Of a stretch of DNA of 64,000 nt, positions 20,991 to 31,137 are shown piece after piece. Every line of letters begins with the position of its first letter. Position 1 is the stretch's first letter. The translations under genes were made by a program, and so were the position numbers. This DNA comes from Eutreptiella sp. 'Long Island Sound 2002' (Eukaryota > Euglenozoa > Euglenophyceae > Eutreptiales > Eutreptiaceae): contig OZ038392.1 in the NCBI GenBank assembly GCA_964036045.1, forward strand, positions 30,879,087 through 30,943,086, in the 5' to 3' direction. The notes beneath the pieces are model-generated. The model was given only the letters and a program-made list of their open reading frames with translations, was not told the origin of the DNA and made no database searches.

Positions 20991-22653
20991 TGTGTGCAAT
21001 TTCTGTCAATCTTCTGTGTGTTCTGAGAGGGTGCTGACCGCGCGGTGCGGCGCGAGGTGTGATGTCAGCCTGGCGCGCACACAATATATGCTCACACTAA
21101 AAGTTGCTGAAACGTGGCCAGTGTGCACTGACTGCAATGGTTGGGTGATGCTATTGGTGTGTATGGGTAAAACACACTTTGGGGGCATGTGGTTGTCCAT
21201 ATTCAGCAATTTGTTAACAAGAGGAACCTCCGCTTCCAACCATTTGGGCCTTGGAAACATTTCCCCAAGGCAATGTTTGACAAGCCTGCCGTTGCACTTG
21301 AGACCGATTCTTCCGACGCGGTGGCCACTTCCTCTGATGAGTCCGGCAGTGACGATGAGATGTCCTGCTCTGATGATGCCATCGAAAGTGATGCCATCGA
21401 AAGTGATGGTGAGTAGTTTTGTGGACACCCCATTGGGCTGTGAGTGCCGTGGCCCATTTCGTGTATGAACGGCCTCCCCCGCCGTTGTTTGTTCTCTCTC
21501 TTCGTTGCCATCTATGTGTGAGAGACTAATCAGCTCATGTGTACTTCTCTTATGTTTGTTGAAACTCAATCCAATTGGTGTATTTCTGCGCATGCACAAC
21601 TTCCAGACAGGGTGTATTCTGCACTAAAGCGTTGTGTCCTCTGATGTGCGCGGTGCGTTTCAGCACCCTATGGGTCAAAGTCCACGTTCGGGTCACAAGT
21701 TGCAGGCTCTAGGTGAAGGTTAATGGTTACAAGTCATGGTCACAGCCCCCCCAACATCAATGAAATCCAAAATTGGATACCTCCGTAGGATTGGGCACAC
21801 ATAATGTCATTGTTTAAGGGAATTGTGTTTAGAATTGACCCCCCATCAATAAACTCCAAAGTTGGATACCTCCATTGGATTGGGGACACATAATGACAAT
21901 GTGCTCAAATCCGTCGTTAGAGCAGAACCTGACATGGTGCGGCCGACTTGGAACACACGGCGTGTGTGTTTTGGGCGAGGGCCAGGGCCTGGCTTCACAG
22001 GGCATGCACTAGGTGTAGGTGGCTTGGCGAACCTGTGTATTAGATCACAAACTGGCACCGGCTGAGCGGCAAGGGCGGCACATGTGTCACCTCATATTCC
22101 TAGGAATAAGGTCTGTGGAGTCCTGGAGGGTTGAATCTATGCATAACAGGGCTGGGAGCTGTGTGCGATACCCCAAGAGGTGTAGCAGACGCCCCGCATA
22201 TTCATGGACGCAACCATGGGGCAATTTTGTTGTCGGCACGTTGGGGTCGCATTGGGCTACGATCCACAGGTGCCCTGTTTGGTTTACCATGCAGCACGAC
22301 ATTGATCTCTGGGGTTGCCTCATGACCCTTGATGAGATGTGGCGCATGGGAGTGCAGTGCACCCGATTGTACATGGATAATGTGGGATGCCTAGCTGTTG
22401 TGGGGCCTTGTGTCCCTGTGTATCTGCAGTGTTGCCCAAGCAATGGTGCATTTTGCGAAGAATTGGACATAGGTTGTGTTGGCGGGTCCTATCTACAAAC
22501 TGTGTATGTCCCGATAGAGCTAGGCCGGAGCTAAGCAGGTGGTGTTCCTAGCCATGGCATAGATCACAGCATGGGGGGTGGTTGCAGACAGGGCTAGCAA
22601 GCTAACAACTAGCAAGTGACAGAGTTCTAGTACAGCAGGTGGTTAGTGCGCTA
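20991..22653. other. Spacer with Ser/Asp-rich frame fragment
   Basis: The + frame 21189-21416 ends in an acidic Ser/Asp stretch (SSDESGSDDEMSCSDDAIES) with an in-frame 12-bp duplication (GATGCCATCGAA). It may be a piece of a transposon protein. A duplicated segment, ACTCCAAAGTTGGATACCTC near 21853 and ATCCAAAATTGGATACCTC near 21767, is about 85 bp apart. A + frame at 22019-22534 (171 codons) has no recognisable domain. Confidence 0.3.
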
Positions 22654-22656
22654 CGA

Positions 22657-23318
22657 GGGAATGCCATGCACGCAGTGCGAAGTTTTGGATGTCGGCAAAT
22701 ACTCGAACCCTAGTTTTGGCCCCTTTTCACAAGTTTTTGGTTCCGTACCAAGGTTTTTTTCTGGCTTCCCAAGCATTTAGGATGTGGCATATTTGAATTG
22801 TCAACCATTTCCCCCTAGAAGAGGCCCATCGACAAAGTGTACACAGTCGACACGACCCGGATCTCGACGTCGTCATTGTCGACACTGCAGCGAGCCTCGT
22901 ATCCGTAGAGGCGGTTCAATTCGCCCTTCAGAGTACTCTTCCCGACAGATAGTACGTGCACCAAAACCTTGGTCGACTTCAAGGTGATTCTCGAACCGAG
23001 ATGCTCAAGATCATCGATCGGTATGGCCACGTCCACAACTGCAGAGAAGTCAACGTGGTCATCGTCGCTTGAAGGCTCTCGATTGCCGATACTCGATGGT
23101 GGCGAGTCGACACCAAGACCGGACAGTTCTTCTTCGACGATGATGTTGGTTATAACTACAACCAGAAGTATCGATGGACACTTGGCCAACGATATGGTGT
23201 TAATTGACACCTTTCAGTCTTCCCCCTAGTAAACAGGTGACAGGTATTCTTGGGTGAGTATCCTAGCCGCTGCGTGCGCAGTGCACACGCAGTGCGCACG
23301 CAGTGCAAACACTTAGCC
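22657..23318. mobile_element. Harbinger-like element 7 with foreign insert (TSD CGA)
   Basis: A 662-bp element with CGA at 22654-22656 and 23319-23321. The ends match element 6 at 8229: left GGGAATGCCATG, CACGCAGTGCGAAGTTTTG; right GACAGGTATTCTTGGGTGAG, GTGCAAACACTTAGCC. Between the ends lies a 401-bp block, 22819-23219, flanked by perfect direct repeats TTCCCCCTAG at 22809-22818 and 23220-23229. The block is rich in TCGA/GTCGAC and unlike anything else in the window. On the minus strand it is open for 131 codons (22815-23210), without ATG start or recognised domain. Confidence 0.65.
22815..23210 (-). other. Open frame in captured block (unrecognised)
   Basis: 131 codons with segments VDFSAVVDVAIPIDDLEHLG and STLKGELNRLYGYEARC; it starts at GTG rather than ATG in this reading. 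Composition and dinucleotide use (many GTCGAC/TCGA) differ from all five genes. It could be an exon fragment captured by element 7 or chance openness caused by composition. The + strand also has open stretches (22969-23229). Confidence 0.25.
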
Positions 23319-23321
23319 CGA

Positions 23322-25840
23322 GGCAACACTGCAATATGGCACTTCCACATGCGCCGTGAGGCACTCCCAGAAGGGCAAGGGATAGGGTACAACGGTGATG
23401 TCAGTGAAGACCAAGCGAGGGATCCGATGGCCAAGGGGGGCGGCCTGTTCCCGTTCCACACCCCCCCCCCCTTCCCCCTCCAGACCACCCAAAGTTTTCG
23501 AACCTGTCTTTCTCCAATTTGAGATTTTGGGGGAAAGTGTTGGCGCCAAAGGCCCTCCTGAGGGGGGTATTTTGCCCTCCTGAGGGGGTATTTTTTTTTA
23601 CCGTATATGTCTATACTCAAAATACTCAGAATTTTGTGGAGAATTCAAAAATGGGTGAAAAACACAGAAACAATTTGGACCCCTGACCTGACCTCCAGGT
23701 CGGGCCTTGGCTGATGGGAGCTTAGCTAACAGGCAAAGTCGTTCTGAAATTTTTTTAACCCCATTTGTGTATGTGCAAAATGATCAGCGCGGCATGGGGA
23801 TCATTTTGAGGTATGTATGTTGGGGTATCCACCGACCCCCACCTGGGGACCCCGGCGGCTGACTGGCCAACCCACCTACCCCTCCCCCCCGCCCTCCAGA
23901 CCCCCAAAAGTCTTCGCACCCGGTCGGCATGAATTTGAACAGCCTGCCCCTCTTGCTGATGGCCGGCAAGGCACTACTACAGGGTGGCCGACCACCCACG
24001 AGGCACTCCGGACAAAGGGCTTGGTGGGGTGGGGATGGCATGAAAATTTACCCGGCCACAAACCAGAGGTTTTCGGTGGATTTTAGGAAACTTGTCTTCC
24101 CCCCGCCAGAAGCAACTCTCAAAGAGTCTCAATCTTATGCAACATCTTGTTTTGCACTGTGCGTGTATGGCAAATCGTTGTCCGTATTTTTCAGTGCAGA
24201 GCCCCAGCTTGCCAACTTTTTGGATATTTATTGTAATGTTCCATGCTATGCATTATTTATGAATGTGAACTGGCCCAGCAAGCTTTTGATTCGCCAGCAT
24301 GGCACAGCCATATGCATGGCCACATCATGGGGACCAGCCCCCAGGATGCAAAAGGGAGACCGGAGGGGGCCAATTTGTTCATATGCTGGTCATGTGTTGT
24401 TGGTGCATGTGACTGTGTGTAGGGCAGGGCAGGGTAGGGTGTGGGCGAACACAGCAAACCCCAACAACCCCAAAGGAATGCCCTTTTTCAGTCTTTTGGT
24501 CTCCGGGCCGGGACTCTGGTGGCCCAAAACACAGGTCCAGTGGATGAGGGGGATGCACCGAACGCCCCAAATCCCCCAGTTACTCCACCGTGTCTCTGCA
24601 CATTGTTTGTGAAAGGAAGTCCGAAAGGTCTCTGGAATGGTATTTAACACGTATAGCCAGCGTACTGTACTGGTATCATCCATGACCCGTGCGCCGCCGG
24701 GGGGGGGGTTCGAACCCCGGCGGAGGCACGTAGATGGTCAACATAGTGGTATCATCAAGGAATACATGGCTTCCTCTTCGGACAAATCTTCCGCTCCCAA
24801 CCGGCATAGAGGTCGTTTTTTATTGTTGTAAGACTCGTGCTTATTTGCTGCGACGGTATTATTGTGAGGCGAGACCTCCAGCAGTGCGAGTCACTGTCAA
24901 CGGGTAGCAAGTGCCCGAATGCGTCCCCGCGAACTTAAGAAGCAAGAGCACAAGACACGGTGCACAATACTTGATGAGGAACGCGATGCATTTGCTGTGT
25001 TGGTGAGTTTTATCGTGGACCTCGTCCCATTGGCACTTGAGTTACGAGCCCCCAACTATGTGTGGATCAGACTGCGACAGCCGGAAGCTGAGCAGAGGCA
25101 GCACCGACTGCTTGCGTCGGTTTTCAGGGTGTTGAAGGTGCATTTCCCAGACTTGGCACTGCAAGTGGAACACAAAGAAAATGTGCATGCCTGCTACAGG
25201 GTGTGGTCTGGCCAGATACCTACCCGCGTTGGTGTCAAAACGGTCAAAGCGAGTGGTACAAGGAGTGAAGCCAGTGGAGACATGTGGCTGTGGGCTTAGG
25301 GATGGGGTCCAGCAGTGGATTGTATCCACCAAGTTTTGACAGGACTGGTTGAGGGTCGGGATATTGTGTTCTGGCATCTGCATGAAGACGCGCGGTATAG
25401 GTTGTAAGTGGTGAAAGGAATAGACTGGGTGGGCCATACCGTATGCTCATGTGTGCATGGTCTGTGACTAACCGGCACCTATGGGAGGGGGATGAGCTGA
25501 CCCACATGACCCATGAAACATTCGATAACCGCCCTGTGCGGTGACCTCAAGGAAACATTCAGAGCTGATCTAGCTTGCGCTGCAGTGAGACAATACAATG
25601 AACTGAGAATGTTGGCGATGACCATATGCCTGTGTCACGGGGTATATGCGAGCTCTGTATCCGTTGCTCATGGCCACCGCGGCCCCCATGTCCAAGTGGA
25701 TGGCAATTCATTCCGGATGCCTTACATATCTCATCTTACAAGCCCTTGGTTTTATTGAGAGGTAGGGCTTAACCGAACAATCAGTGAGCCCTATTCGCTG
25801 TCTGACCCCCACCTGCAACCTCTTACTGCCCTCCACAACC
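23322..25840. other. Spacer with poly-C repeats and an unassigned frame
   Basis: Two related repeats with C-runs followed by CCCTCCAGACC, then AAAGT.TTCG.ACC.G, occur at about 23458-23560 and 23875-23960. The + frame 24919-25299 (126 codons; RLRQPEAEQRQHRLLASVFR) has an ATG and a helical, basic composition but no domain I recognise; it may be a transposon or host exon. GAGGGGGTATTTT is duplicated at about 23562-23597. Nothing else is supported. Confidence 0.35.
24668..24735 (+). repeat. Hairpin with B-box-like loop (tRNA/SINE-like)
   Basis: GTGCGCCGCCGGGG (24689-24702) can pair with CCCCGGCGGAGGCAC (24715-24729), with one bulge. The loop contains GGGTTCGAACCCC, a B-box match, and TACTGGTATCATCC upstream resembles an A-box. 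A second GTGGTATCATCAAGG follows at about 24747. A tRNA-derived repeat is likeliest; no complete tRNA fold can be made. Confidence 0.3.
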
Positions 25841-28800
25841 ATGATCACCCTCCATGCCCCCCTCTCCAGTCTTTGCTGCATTCTGGTATCTGCCATGGGC
25901 CTGCCTATCTATCTGATTGCTGCGCTGCAGTGGGGCATCTTGGCCCCTCTGAATGTGGTGAAGCTGCTCAAGAACACTACCAGCCCTTGGGCCCGCAAGT
26001 GGGTTCCGCAGGAGAGTGAGGAATGCCAGCGGGACTGCCCCATCGCACGGATGTGGGCCACCATGTTCTGGTCCTCTCAGTTGATGTTTGCTGCCGGATA
26101 CCTGTACATCCATTTGTACCGACAGGGCAAGATCCCTTTTGTGTACGTGGGGGTGGTGCAGAAGCTGGCAGTTGCCGCCTTTCTGTTGAAAGCGTACTTT
26201 GAAGAGGTGCTGACGAGGGGGACAGAGGGAGGCCCTGAAGGGACAGCGAGGGGCAAAAAAGGTTGTGAAGGAGGAAGGAAGGGAGGGCCTGAAGGCGAAT
26301 GTTGTTGCATTGCGATATACAGAGTTGTGTTTAGTGTTTGGCTACAGGACGGGGGGGATGGGTGGGTGGGTGGGTATGAGGATAAAAAAAAGTTTGTGGA
26401 ACTAAAATGGGCCTCTCATTCTTGGCTCTCTATTCAAAATTTCATCCCCCCCCCCCCCCCGAGGAACTCTTTTTTGGATTTTGGGTGGGTGGGTGGTTTG
26501 GCTTGGGTGGTTGGGTCCACCAGACCCCCCCCCCCCCGGTGCATGAGCACCTGCTTGCGCCCCGGTGGATGAGCACATCCCTGGCGACATACTGCTGGAT
26601 ATGCAGTACACCGCACCGTGATTGTCCAGGTTGTGTACTGGCCTATTGGTCTTGCCGGAGGTCTGGATCTGCTCATGGCGCTCTTCCTGTTCATCGATGT
26701 CTACACCAAGCCCACTGAGACCCTTGCGGAGAAGAAGAAGAGCAGCGGGGGCGGCCTCGTCAGCTCCCTCCAGGCCTTCGCCGGCAACTGGTGGTTCCCG
26801 TGGCTGGTGGCCACTTGCTCCGGCATCAACACCTTCCTGATCGTCTTCTCCGGCCCCATCGCCGCGCTGTTCGTCTCCGCCGTCCTGGCGCGGCCCTCGC
26901 GCAAGTACTACGCCGCCGTCGTCAACGCCCTCGGCACGTTCATCGGGGCCAGCGCCCTCGTGTACCTGGTCCGGCTGAAGGGTACCGACTACCTCACGGA
27001 GGCCTTCCCGCAGCTCTTCGCCGCGGAGGTACGGCCATACTCTCCCTTGCCCAGACCCTGAATTTCTGTCCCGCTGCCCACGGCTGGTCGTCTGGGATTG
27101 AAATGCTGACACAGGGGCTCCAAACTGGTTTTTATCGGGTCCGAACGGGAAGTCGGGTTTCAAACTAGGGGAGGGGGGGGCAGGTTCAATGGAGGCCGCC
27201 AAAACTGGGGGAGGAGGGTTTTGGGGAGGAATGCAGGTGTGAATTCGCACAAATTCGGCGATATTGAATTCGCTGCAAATTCGCCGAATCCAGAAAGCCC
27301 CTTGGATTCGAATTCGAAGTTGAATTGTTTGGCTGAATTTGAAGGTTTGATTCATGACCACGCTGCCGCCGCCACCACCGCCACTGCCGCACCGGCGATT
27401 TTCAGATTTTTGTTCTGACGATTTCTCAAAACTCCTGAAGAGTTGGAAGCTGAGATTTGGGGTATCGTCAATTCAGGATAAGATCTACCTATGTATCGTT
27501 TCAGTTTCCGTTCCGGTGCGATTTTTTCCTTCAGATCTGGCACTGAAAAATCGCACTGCAACTGATACTGAGATAATAGACAGGTAGATTTCATCATAAA
27601 TTCACGATCTCTGAAGTTTCAGCTTCCAGTTTTCAGCAGCAATTTCGAGAAATCACCGAAGCAAAAGTCTGGAAATCGCCGATGCTGCAGTGCCGCCGCC
27701 GGCGTGACTTTCACCAAATTCGCAGTAAATTCGCACTGCGAACGAATATGGGACGGCTTGAACTATGCCTCCTGGCATATCCCACACTGTGGGGAGCATA
27801 GTTCTTGGTGCAGCGATTGGTTGCCATGTGGCCACATCCTCCATTCTACGGAGGGGCCCCCTTTATGGGGGGGGAGGGGGCTTTTGATTGCTTGTTGTGC
27901 TGATGTCTGTGTAAGGGAAGCCAAGGCTCACAGAAGTCCACAGTGCAACGTTCAAGGCCTGGGATGGGAGGCAACCTGTTTGGCTAGCCCAGTCTGAGCG
28001 GGTGTGCGGATGCATGTCCAGGAGGTCACCCGTTGTGCTCTGGTTTCGCACAGACTTTGGCAAAAGGCGCCTGGGACCGGATTTGCCGCTTCGTGATCAG
28101 CCTTGATCTCTTTTTGGCTGTGCATGTTGTTGCTTGCGCAATTCGCTTGAGCGCAATCAACGCTTGACACACCCACGTGTCACTGCACGGGGTGGACCCC
28201 CCTCCCCCCTAAAAGGAGCCCTGCCGTGAGCCCTTTTGGGCGAATCCATGGGGGCCTTCATGGAGTGTATCCTGCCCCCGGGTGCAGCAGTTGCTTTGCA
28301 GGCCTGTCCTGCAAGAGCCGGCTGCCCAGTCCCTCCGCGCCTTTATGAAGGCCTCCGAGGAGGCTTGTGAGATGGGGGGGCGAGGGGTGTGCCCGCACTC
28401 CAGCACTCTTGCCTCGAGTTTGGGCCAGGGTGGCCGCCTGCTTTGGGGCGGGGGCCCAGTTGTATGGGATGTTCGGTTCCGGGGGCATAGTGCTGCGGGG
28501 ACACAGTACTGTTGTGGGGGCATGTGGGCTGTGGCTGGGCCTTGGTCTGGGTTTTGGCCTTAGGCTTGGGACCAGGAGGCCATCAGTCCCCCCTCTACTG
28601 GCCCGTTTGCATGTTGTCCCACAAGTTTTGCACCATTGCTAGTCCACCACGCTGGTGCCTCTCCACAGAGGTGTGTTCTTTCCACAATGATCGGGCAAAA
28701 AAAGGAAGCCGGACCAGCAAAGAATAAGCCATGTTCCAAGCTGTGGCTCCCCACGCTCAGGGTCATTTCATTTGTCCACATCAGGCCGTAGCTTAGTGGG

Positions 28801-29735
28801 CACAATGCCCCCCGTCCCCCCAGGCGGGGGGAATAAGAGGCCCAAAACAGTTTTTGGACCTAAAATTGGGCTCCAATTTCGGGCCTCGTGAGTAAAATCC
28901 CAAGTTTTCTCTGAGGAAAATTTGTCTGATGTGGATGGGTCGGCCGTGGCTGTCCAGGGCCCCAAATCATCTCCTCCCCCGCGCAATTTGTGAGCAAAGG
29001 ACAACAGATTTGAATCGAAGTGAGTCAGTCTGGCACAAGGTCAGGATCATGCTGGCTATGCTATGGTCTGGTCCGCATAGGGCTGTCTTTAAGAGGCCAG
29101 ATTCTTTTTTTGCTTAGGACAGCCTTTAAAGACAGCCCCCAGGGACCACCAACCGCCAACCGCCAACTGCCGCCAACCGCCAACCGCCGGCCGCCAACGC
29201 CCACCAACCACGAACCGCCAATCACCAACACTGCCAGCTCCCATCGACCACCAACCGCCACCCGCCACCTGCCACCAACCACCAACTGCCAACCGCCAAC
29301 CTTTGAAGTAGAGAAGGTCCCATGACCATGTAGCAGAGAGTGTTCCCGTGAACGGTCGTTTCTGTTGGCGTTGCGAAGGTCTCCCCCCCCCCCCTTAAGG
29401 ACAGCCCTGGGTCTGCATGAGCCATTTCCGCCGTCCGTCTCCTCTCCCCCCATGTCCCACAGGCCTGGGAGCGCACCAAGTACCTCATCCAGACCTACGG
29501 CTTCGCGGGCGTCGTTGCGGTCTCCGCCATGCCCATCGTCCTGCAGCCTATCGTCCTCTTCGGGATCCTGACCGAAATGCACCACGAGACCCTGCTCTTG
29601 GCTGTGCTGCTCGGCCGCATCGCGAAGTACTGCATCATGGCCTGGTGCGCCTCTTCGTCCCCGAAGATGCTGAAGTACTTCGGGATCAAGCCCGAGGTCA
29701 TCTCGGGGGCGGAGAAGAAGAAGAAGAAGCCCTAA
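25841..29735 (+). CDS. Multipass membrane protein: 4-TM domain fused to DedA/YqaA-like (VTT-like) domain, 3 exons
   Basis: Exons 25841-26206, 26630-27028 and 29463-29735 join in phase 0 into 345 residues. Donors are GAG|GTGCTG and GAG|GTACGG; acceptors are TCCAG|GTT and CCACAG|GCC. Residues 1-145 hold about four hydrophobic segments (PIYLIAALQWGILAPLNVVK; FWSSQLMFAAGYLYIHLY; VGVVQKLAVAAFLLKAYF; PIGLAGGLDLLMALFLFIDV), like small DoxX-type 4-TM proteins. Residues about 170-330 hold GINTFLIVFSGPIAALFVSA, NALGTFIGASALVYLV, and AMPIVLQPIVLFGI with LLGRIAKYCIMA, the re-entrant Pro motif and GR-x2-K/R helix typical of DedA/SNARE-associated Golgi (VTT) proteins. It ends in a Lys-rich tail (EKKKKKP), resembling ER retrieval signals. 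ATG 25895 (CTGCCATGG) is an alternative start. A membrane-lipid or ion role is inferred from the family only. Confidence 0.75.
26350..26550. repeat. Dispersed poly-C/GGGT element in intron 1, copy 2
   Basis: GGGTGGGTGGG, AACTAAAATGGGCC, CAAAATTTCATC, C16, TTTTTGGATTTTGGGTGGG and C13 occur in the same order of themes as copies at 4986-5205 and 28800-28990. It occupies the middle of the 423-nt intron, so the intron may be largely this element. Confidence 0.45.
27306..27757. repeat. Long fold-back (inverted repeat) element in intron 2
   Basis: The left half (27306-27530) and right half (27533-27757) are imperfect reverse complements over their entire length. Matching blocks are CACTGCCGCACCGGCGAT, GACGATTTCTC and GTTGGAAGCTGAGATTT on the left against the complements of ATCGCCGATGCTGCAGTG, GAGAAATCACC and AGTTTCAGCTTCCA on the right. 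The apex is GTGCGATTTTT/AAAAATCGCAC around 27532. Identity by eye is about 70-75%. The transcript of this intron would fold into a hairpin of about 220 bp. A decayed fold-back transposon or MITE is the simplest reading; an RNA-silencing trigger is possible. Confidence 0.75.
28800..28990. repeat. Dispersed poly-C/GGGT element in intron 2, copy 3
   Basis: GTTTTTGGACCTAAAATTGGG, TGAGGAAAATTTGTCTGATG, TGGATGGGTCGGCCG and CCAGGGCCCCAAATCA align block by block with 4986-5205, including the CTGAGGAAAATTT-TCTGATGTGG core and GGCCAGGGCCCCAAA end. Confidence 0.6.
29138..29302. repeat. CCAACCGCCAACCACC minisatellite, copy 2
   Basis: About 165 bp of CCAACCGCCA-type units, preceded by CTTAGGACAGCCTTTAAAGA and GGGACCACC, as at 9790-9835. 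It ends about 160 nt before exon 3 of the membrane-protein gene, as copy 1 ends 130 nt before FSH1 exon 1. Confidence 0.75.
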
Positions 29736-29995
29736 GCCGCCGCGGCGCTGGACCTCGGCGGAGCATACCCCGGACACTCTCTCGGGGGTATGCGAAGGGG
29801 CCGGGCCGTGCACCATCTCCGTTTGGTTTCGTAGCACGCTTTGGGATGCCGGGGGTGTTGGGGGGTTGGGAGGTGGTGTCCCCCCCCCCCCCCCCGGACC
29901 CCAGCCCCCACACCCACCCACAGGCGTCGGAAGACACAGCACGTGCGCGTGGATGCCACGTGTCCATTCCAATGTGTGCGCTTGTTGCTGAGTAT

Positions 29996-30385
29996 GGGGG
30001 AGTATCGGACGCGGTGCACGCGCAGTGCACGCACGGTGCGTATACCGGGGTTGTTCTGTAGACTGTTTCAGCTAATTCAGAGGCCACGGCGTCCAGTTGC
30101 GGGCCCAAAAACGTTCACGATATGCATGGACGCCTTGTGTTTGCCAGTGCCATGTCCTTTGTAACGTCCTCTTGCTGGCAGGCCTGTAATTTGTCTTCTT
30201 TCAGCCTGTTGCTGCACTGTTTGCATGTGAGCTCAGCCCAAGGGGGCCCTCACACCCTGCCATAATGCTTCCCCTGGTAACCTCCTCCAAGGGACAGTAT
30301 TTACAAGGGCTTCAAACGTGGACCATTTCCTGGAGAAGTTGTTCAAATAACTGACGCGGTGCGCCGATGGTGCGCGAACTTCCCC
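29996..30385. mobile_element. Short Harbinger-like element 9 (TSD TAT)
   Basis: A 390-bp element with TAT at 29993-29995 and 30386-30388. The left end is GGGGGAGTATCGGACGCGG, then cassette units with GGT/AGT/GGT. The right end is GACGCGGTGCGCCGATGGTG then CGCGAACTTCCCC, roughly the reverse complement of the left. Its middle (30049-30350) matches two pieces at 56399-56560 and 57845-57980, for example GGGACAGTATTTACAAGGGC. No coding capacity. Confidence 0.6.
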
Positions 30386-30388
30386 TAT

Positions 30389-31106
30389 GGCCACGCCTCA
30401 ACATGTGTGCACATGGGAAATGCGGGGGCAGGGATGCGTGTGCCACATTTTGCAGTCCGCACCTGAAGGTACTCTGTGGACAACTGCGATGCGCAGGCTG
30501 CATCATATATCACACCGTGATGCTCCGGGGGCTGCACCCCCAGGGGCGTGGGCACTTGCAAAAGATGCCCCTGAGTGGCCACCGCAGAGAGACGACTGCT
30601 TCGGAATGGTTTTTGATTGGATCCGTCGGTGGTCAGGGGCAGGCACGTCGTGGGTGCTGCAGTTGTATGGAACGGCCTGTGGAGGATTTGGATGCGGAGG
30701 GGGTCATCGGCCGCGGGTGGGCCCTGGCCCCCGCACGGTCCATGCCCATCGAGTGGGTGGCGCGGAGCCCGTTTTGCCGATCTTCGCCGATGTGTGCCCC
30801 CCCCCCCCTTTGTCGGACACCCTAGACGGAGTCGTTGGGCTTGCGGTAGTGGAGCCTCGACAAGCGGATTGTAGCGGTCATCCCCTTCTTCAGCGACCCC
30901 TTTGCCCTTCCGCTGCGAGGCAAGCCCCTTCGGCAGGCCAGCTACTGTCAGCGTGTGCCTCTGGCTCCCCGGAGTTCGGGGGTGTGTGTTGTCAGTGCGA
31001 AATGCACTCTGTGAGAGTCAAAGGCGCTCTTTCTCTATCTGTGTGTATGTGAGGAATTTTCTTTCACCGCTTTTCTTGCTCTGTTTTTGTTTCGCGGTTC
31101 TCAAAA

Positions 31107-31137
<31 letters not shown>

